The position numbers and the translations under genes were made by a program. From Nitrospira sp. (GTDB lineage: Bacteria > Nitrospirota > Nitrospiria > Nitrospirales > Nitrospiraceae): DNA of 10,000 nucleotides. Within the stretch, counting starts at the first letter, position 1, and each line of letters begins with the position of its first letter. Where the stretch lies: the NCBI GenBank assembly GCA_020216985.1, contig JAIWOH010000072.1:1-10000 (forward strand), read 5' to 3'. The notes below the pieces were generated by a model. It was not told where the DNA came from. It worked only from the letters and a program-made list of their open reading frames with translations, and searched no databases. Positions 6,533 to 10,000 of this stretch are shown here, piece after piece.

Positions 6533-6548
6533 TGCATGTTCGGTGCCG
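6533..6548 (-). promoter_or_regulatory. Sigma-54 (-24/-12) promoter of the right B'-A' module
   Basis: Minus-strand sequence cGGCACcgaacaTGCA, with GG and GC separated by 10 nt and 9 of 11 consensus bases matched. It matches the left promoter (1863-1878) at 14 of 16 positions, and both continue with AGA. Predicted start near 6522, about 150 nt upstream of the B' ATG. Its similarity to the left site, in sequence and in position before a paralogous gene, strongly supports both. Confidence 0.8.
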
Positions 6549-6613
6549 CAAGAAGCCTCTGAACAAATCGCGTCTGCTGCCCCGAACTCCTCAATGAAGA
6601 ACCGCACTGCCAT

Positions 6614-6630
6614 TTCGCGAAACCCGCGAA
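6614..6630. promoter_or_regulatory. Dyad upstream of the right promoter, possible enhancer site
   Basis: TTCGCGaaaccCGCGAA has perfect 6-bp arms and lies about 100 bp upstream of the predicted B' transcription start, where an NtrC-type activator would be expected to bind. It does not resemble the TGCAAGAT sites of the left module, so a shared recognition sequence is not demonstrated. Confidence 0.25.
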
Positions 6631-6872
6631 TCGTCATTGCACCCCTTACATCCCCACAATTTACACGCGTCGCATTGCGAGGATCAGAATTAAGCACGCA
6701 TCTCTACAGGCTGGCAGCAGATAGTCGGACCGCGCGCATACATACGCACGAACGATGGGGTATCAACCAACCCTGTGGCGGGATTGTTGGGGCATGTTTG
6801 TCAGAAGATCAATTTTGGCGTCGGCGTTTGTCATTGACGTGGAGGAGGCCGAACTAGGCGACATCAATTCCG

Positions 6873-7406
6873 TCACTCATCTGCGGGGTCTTCTCGATCG
6901 TGAGGACTTTCGGCCTTATGGCGAGGGCCCATTCTCGGCCCTATTCCCTCTCTAGGCCCCATACCTCGGCGACCGTGTCCGGCGGCAAAAGTCCGCTCAT
7001 ACTGAATCACGCTCCAAATTTCCTCGTCGGACAGCATAGAGCCGAATCCGACCATGGCCGTGCCTGGCGAACCATGTTTGATCACCCAAAAAATCTCTCC
7101 CTCCGTGCGGTGTCTCCAAAATCCATGGTGCCGGAAGTTCCTGGGCGGGGGGTTCAACTGGGCGGCTGCCGGGCCATTGCCGTTTCCGTCAACGCCGTGA
7201 CAATTGAAGCAGGTGCCTTTGCCGTGATAAATCGCCCTGCCTTGCTCGATGATCTCGGGAGAGAAGGGCAACGGGTTTTTGAGCGACCGCGCCTCGGCTA
7301 ATTTATCGGACGGCACTCTCGGTCGCATCATATGCCGTTCGGCGTCCGCCGGAGACGACGCACACACGATCATTGCCGCCAGCATGAAAAGCAGCCCACG
7401 CGTCAC
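6873..7406 (-). CDS. Periplasmic monohaem cytochrome c, second of a tandem pair
   Basis: A 177-residue secreted class I-type cytochrome c. Start is GTG 7406, with AAGGAG 7 nt upstream and a GTGA overlap with the stop of the preceding cytochrome gene; the longer open frame to 7538 is antisense-free but lies inside that gene. Residues 1-22 form a signal peptide ending ADA. The haem site is C66-F-N-C69-H70, in an HGKGTCFNCHG context, with M118 (GTAMVGFG) the likely distal ligand. The mature protein starts with a RPRVPSD...NPLPFSPEIIEQG segment also present in the upstream paralogue. The C-terminus adds a Gly-, Arg-, Met- and His-rich tail (about 143-177) that the paralogue lacks. It probably shuttles electrons in the periplasm; the partner enzyme is not visible here. 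Confidence 0.88.
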   Translation of the reverse strand: MTRGLLFMLAAMIVCASSPADAERHMMRPRVPSDKLAEARSLKNPLPFSPEIIEQGRAIYHGKGTCFNCHGVDGNGNGPAAAQLNPPPRNFRHHGFWRHRTEGEIFWVIKHGSPGTAMVGFGSMLSDEEIWSVIQYERTFAAGHGRRGMGPREGIGPRMGPRHKAESPHDREDPADE

Positions 7407-7885
7407 GGCGTTGCTCCTTGCCCGTTCATCGCAAACGACCGCACGTAGCGCAACACCAGCCAGGCTTCCTCTTCCGTCAAAATGAGCGGAACAAACGGTG
7501 CCATCGCCGTCCCCTTGCTGCCGTTCTTCAAAATCCAAAACAGCTCTCCATCAGTCCGTGCGGCCTGCCACTCTTTGTCGGTAAAGTCACGAGGCAACGG
7601 CCCCTTCACCGTTCCCGGCTCGATGTCGCCGCCTAATCCCTTGCCGTCTTTCCCATGGCAGGTCACGCAGAAGGCCTTGCCATGAAACAGTTGCTTGCCC
7701 TTTTCGATCATTTCTTCGGTCGCCGGAAGAGGATTGGTCCATGTTCTGACTTGATCGATTTGATCCGCCGGCACCCGCGGCCTCAACACTGTTTCGTCCG
7801 CGCCAAAGGCTTCAAGGTCGGTCATTCCGATCGTCATCGCGCCGACCGTCATCACGAGCACCGTCGCCGGGAGATGAATGCTCAT
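7403..7885 (-). CDS. Periplasmic monohaem cytochrome c, first of a tandem pair
   Basis: A 160-residue secreted cytochrome c. I chose ATG 7885 (GAGG 8 nt upstream) because it places a signal peptide at the N-terminus (residues 1 to about 29, ending AFGA); the upstream extension to 7972 is non-hydrophobic and unlikely. The haem site is C73-V-T-C76-H77 in HGKAFCVTCHG, and M128 in GTAMAPF is the likely distal ligand. It aligns along its length with the next gene (RPRVP.D, NPLP, HGK..C..CHG.DG.G, DGE.FW.(I/L)K.GS.GTAM, EEE/DEE), indicating a tandem duplication. The stop overlaps the start of the second cytochrome, so the two are co-translated. The 95-nt gap from the DUF1264 gene suggests they may be in one operon. 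Confidence 0.88.
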   Translation of the reverse strand: MSIHLPATVLVMTVGAMTIGMTDLEAFGADETVLRPRVPADQIDQVRTWTNPLPATEEMIEKGKQLFHGKAFCVTCHGKDGKGLGGDIEPGTVKGPLPRDFTDKEWQAARTDGELFWILKNGSKGTAMAPFVPLILTEEEAWLVLRYVRSFAMNGQGATP

Positions 7886-7933
7886 CGTTCTGGCCTCATC
7901 ACGCGCTTTCCCATGACCACCTGCAGAGGAGGA

Positions 7934-7959
7934 CCGGCCTCCCGTTTTCGGCAAGCCGG
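7934..7959. repeat. Imperfect hairpin between the DUF1264 and cytochrome genes
   Basis: CCGGC and GCCGG enclose CCG-tttt-CGG with a 3x3 internal loop. No T-run follows on the minus strand. It may form a small RNA structure in the leader of the cytochrome genes or a weak transcription barrier; no firm role can be assigned. Confidence 0.25.
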
Positions 7960-7980
7960 CCCACCCGACCATCTGTTTTC

Positions 7981-8499
7981 TTACTTGTCCGTGTAGCCGG
8001 GGAACTTATGGCCCAATGACTGAGGATAGGTCACGGTGCCATCCGGAAATTCCTGGCCATGTTGCCAGAGATGATAAATCACCCCATCCGTTTGGGCCGC
8101 AGCCTCCGCCACCTTGGCCGCCTGATCATCGGGCATATCCAGGACTTTCACGCGACCCGTCGCAATCTCGACCTTGTGATCGTGAAAATAGCGATGCCAC
8201 TGGATGGCCGGCAACTTTCTCGTCAGATCCTTGGCGACGAAATACTCCACCCCGACGAGCGGTGCTTTGGGATCGGTGGATTCGAACAAGAGACACTGAA
8301 GAATCTTGTCGGAAATGCCCTTACAATAATGATGAAACGGCCCGCCCGGTGTCCCATCCGGCATCATGTGCGGCGCCTGGACGTGAATCTCATATCCCAT
8401 GGCCGGACTTGCCGGCTCTCCGCCGATGGCCATCGGCGTCATGCTCCCGATAGATCCCATAGCAACCATCGCAACAGCGGCTACAAATCCTTTACTCAT
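7981..8499 (-). CDS. Secreted DUF1264 (oil-body-associated-protein-like) protein
   Basis: A 172-residue protein with an N-terminal signal peptide (hydrophobic residues 5-27, MSKGFVAAVAMVAMGSIG..., cleavage probably near the GEPASP segment), so it is predicted to be periplasmic. The mature part resembles the DUF1264/OBAP family (PF06884): HHYCKGISDKILQCLLFES, then LVGVEYFVAKDL, then WH-rich WHRYFHDHKVEI.TG and a final YHLWQ motif, in the family's usual order. The conserved His and Cys residues suggest a metal or ligand site, but no biochemical function is established for the family as far as I know. ATG 8499 is chosen because it gives the signal peptide directly; GGAGG lies about 11 nt upstream. 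It stands between ppk2 and the cytochrome pair on the same strand. Confidence 0.75.
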   Translation of the reverse strand: MSKGFVAAVAMVAMGSIGSMTPMAIGGEPASPAMGYEIHVQAPHMMPDGTPGGPFHHYCKGISDKILQCLLFESTDPKAPLVGVEYFVAKDLTRKLPAIQWHRYFHDHKVEIATGRVKVLDMPDDQAAKVAEAAAQTDGVIYHLWQHGQEFPDGTVTYPQSLGHKFPGYTDK

Positions 8500-8638
8500 C
8501 GCAACAACCCCCTCCCTCTGCGGAATCCCGGCCCGGCCCATCCGGACTGAGAAGCACCTCCGCATGTGACAGGCTATTGGAGACCGATCGGCTCAAAAGG
8601 ATTCACTCCGGGAGGAGGCATCGCTCAACACGCCTCCG

Positions 8639-9724
8639 TTACAAATCCAATTCCACCATCTTGCGGTGAAACCGAACGACCACGTTCGGATCGGGCGCCA
8701 ACCGGACCCGCGCGTCCTCTTTCCCTTGATAAGGCAACAGATTCAGAACGTAGCGAAGACTTTCAAGCCGAGCCGCCTGCTTGTCGTTGGCCTTTACGAT
8801 GATCCAGGGGCTGAACGTCGTATGGGTTTTGCTGAACATTTCTTCTTTGCAACGGGTATAAGCGTCCCACAGCTCCTGCGCCTTCTCATCGACCGGACTG
8901 AGTTTCCACTGTTTGAGCGGATTTTGGCGCCTCGCCTCAAAACGTCTGGCCTGTTCGTCCTTGGAGATCGAGAACCAAAATTTGATGAGAATCACGCCGT
9001 CTTCGTAGAGCATATGCTCGAATTCCGGAACCTGCTGGAGGAACCGCTGATGTTCTTTCTTGGTGCAAAACCCCATCACCGGTTCGACCACGGCCCGGTT
9101 GTACCAGCTTCGATCGAAGAAGACGATTTCGCCTCTGTTCGGCAACTGGCGAATGTATCGCTGGAAGTACCATTGGCCCCGTTCTTCATCGGTCGGCTTC
9201 GGCAAAGCCACGACGCGCATCGCGCGGGGATTCAGATGTTCGGTAAATCGCCGAATGGTTCCCCCCTTGCCGGCCGCATCCCGCCCCTCCACCAAAATCG
9301 CGATGCGTTCTCCCGTCCGCTGAACCCATCGTTGCAGCTTCACCAATTCCACTTGCAGTTGCTCCAACTCATGCTCGTACAGAAGTCTCTTGCGGACGTC
9401 CTGAAGATCGATGTTGCGGTTCCGCAGGAGCAGAAAAAGCCCCCTTCTCGTGTTGATCAACCGCAGATCTTCTTCTGTAAGGGAACCGGCGGGATCACCG
9501 ATCGGTTTCAGCGCCTCTACGGGAAGTCTTGCGGGCAAGAGTGAATAGCCGTCCCCCTCCCGGGGCATCCTCGTCGGAATCGTTTCCAGCTCGCTCGCTT
9601 CCGGAGATTGGGCCGGATGCAGGAGGTCCTTGATGTCCGCCAAATCGTCCTTCAAATGGGCCGTCAAGTCTGGTGAATCGCCTCGTTTTTTCGGCTTTCC
9701 AATCGCGTGTTCGTCGGATTCCAT
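8639..9724 (-). CDS. ppk2: Polyphosphate kinase 2 (PPK2 family)
   Basis: A 361-residue cytoplasmic enzyme that transfers phosphate between polyphosphate and nucleoside di- or monophosphates. A family core of about 240 residues is complete: helix LLYEHELEQLQVELVKLQRWV (114-134), Walker A GRDAAGKGG (147-155), ALPKPTDEERGQWYFQRY (173-190), Walker B/catalytic DRSWYNR (204-210), the LIKFWFSISKDEQARRF segment (246-262), the lid region with K271 and K274, and SPWIIVKANDK (305-315). The first 90 or so residues are an extra, charged and Pro-rich extension seen in longer PPK2 members. ATG 9724 has GGAGG 8 nt upstream. It follows the DsrE-family gene by 29 nt and is probably co-transcribed with it. Whether it prefers ADP, GDP or AMP cannot be settled from the sequence by eye. 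Confidence 0.95.
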   Translation of the reverse strand: MESDEHAIGKPKKRGDSPDLTAHLKDDLADIKDLLHPAQSPEASELETIPTRMPREGDGYSLLPARLPVEALKPIGDPAGSLTEEDLRLINTRRGLFLLLRNRNIDLQDVRKRLLYEHELEQLQVELVKLQRWVQRTGERIAILVEGRDAAGKGGTIRRFTEHLNPRAMRVVALPKPTDEERGQWYFQRYIRQLPNRGEIVFFDRSWYNRAVVEPVMGFCTKKEHQRFLQQVPEFEHMLYEDGVILIKFWFSISKDEQARRFEARRQNPLKQWKLSPVDEKAQELWDAYTRCKEEMFSKTHTTFSPWIIVKANDKQAARLESLRYVLNLLPYQGKEDARVRLAPDPNVVVRFHRKMVELDL

Positions 9725-9753
9725 ACGAGGCGCCTCCTCTCACACCGCACGAA

Positions 9754-10000
9754 TCAGAACGCCACGACCTTGTCCCGTTCGGCCACCGCCTTGATGTAAT
9801 CCGGCATCGCCTTGATGGAAGCTCCCTTGACCAGATCCGCCTCGCCGATTTGCCTGGCCACGGCGCACGCCCCGCACACCCAGATGGGCACCCCGGCCGC
9901 CTGCGCGGCGGCGAGCAGGTCTTTCAGCGGCGAAAGGTTGACGCCGGTGACATGATCGGCCACGCCTTTCCGCGCCAACGTGACTGCCTCGTTCCACAAC
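9754..10000 (-). CDS. DsrE-family protein, 3' part (gene continues beyond window)
   Basis: The last 81 or so residues of a gene cut by the window end. The sequence has the DsrE/DsrF-like pattern: LKDLLAAAQAAGVPIWVCGACAVARQIG, with a conserved Cys (C42 in the visible part, then C45) after a hydrophobic strand, followed by GASIKAMPDYIKAVAERDKVVAF, ending in the usual short beta strand. Such proteins are small soluble sulfur-relay or peroxiredoxin-like proteins of the cytoplasm. The visible Met at the edge is not necessarily the start; the family normally has about 30-40 more residues, including a first strand. It is followed 29 nt later by ppk2. Confidence 0.8.
   Translation of the reverse strand, partial: LWNEAVTLARKGVADHVTGVNLSPLKDLLAAAQAAGVPIWVCGACAVARQIGEADLVKGASIKAMPDYIKAVAERDKVVAF

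Larger units (their letters stand above)
6369..6872. other. 504-bp regulatory gap between cytochrome c gene and B'
   Basis: No supported gene. It carries the G11 tract (6511-6521), the sigma-54 promoter (6533-6548) and the TTCGCG dyad (6614-6630). No convincing intrinsic terminator for the cytochrome operon was seen after 6873. Plus-strand frames across this gap are short and lack recognisable protein features. Confidence 0.6.

Noticed and set aside
8610..8638. GGAGGC/GCCTCC hairpin after ppk2 as a terminator
   Set aside because: The stem has only 6 bp with a 12-nt loop, and no T-run follows on the minus strand.
8666..9544. Long plus-strand open frame (292 codons) antisense to ppk2
   Set aside because: A shadow of the ppk2 reading frame; ppk2 has all its catalytic motifs on the minus strand.
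1..10000. CRISPR arrays, tRNA or rRNA genes, insertion sequences, transposase genes
   Set aside because: No regularly spaced repeats, no cloverleaf or rRNA-like sequence, no transposase or recombinase motifs were seen on either strand.

Overview
The window is an accessory-looking stretch of a GC-rich bacterial chromosome. Nearly all supported genes lie on the minus strand, so the order of transcription runs from right to left. The gene set resembles Nitrospira (Nitrospirota): a CdhB/PF02552-like protein of the type I recall beside 2-oxoacid:ferredoxin oxidoreductase genes, small periplasmic c-type cytochromes, a PPK2 polyphosphate kinase, a DsrE-family protein and an NtrC-type two-component system. 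This assignment rests on recognition of protein families and was not confirmed by a search.

Right part (10000 to about 6873): a partial DsrE-family gene, then ppk2, then a secreted DUF1264 (oil-body-associated-protein-like) gene, then two tandem paralogous monohaem cytochrome c genes joined by a 4-nt GTGA overlap.

Middle (6872 to 1118): a sigma-54 type histidine kinase/response regulator pair (4889-2137, again with a GTGA overlap) lies between two copies of the same two-gene module. Each module has a small two-helix membrane protein 'B' followed by a small two-helix membrane protein 'A'. The copies are B'A' (6368-5286) and BA (1783-730). Upstream of each B gene is an almost identical -24/-12 (sigma-54) promoter, at 6533-6548 and 1863-1878. 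The response regulator carries the GAFTGA loop needed to activate sigma-54 polymerase, so the simplest reading is that this kinase/regulator pair controls both flanking modules. Candidate enhancer sites lie upstream of the left promoter: two copies of TGCAAGAT(C/T)TGCA, the distal one inside a perfect 19-bp palindrome.

Left part (1117 to 1): gene A is followed, with an ATGA overlap, by the CdhB-like gene and perhaps by the start of another gene at the window edge. The left sigma-54 module therefore appears to feed directly into a carbon-metabolism gene.

The duplicated sigma-54/small-membrane-protein module around its own NtrC-type system is the most interesting element. I do not recognise genes A and B as any named family. 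Their membrane cores are convincing, but the long C-terminal tails of the B proteins may not be real coding sequence.
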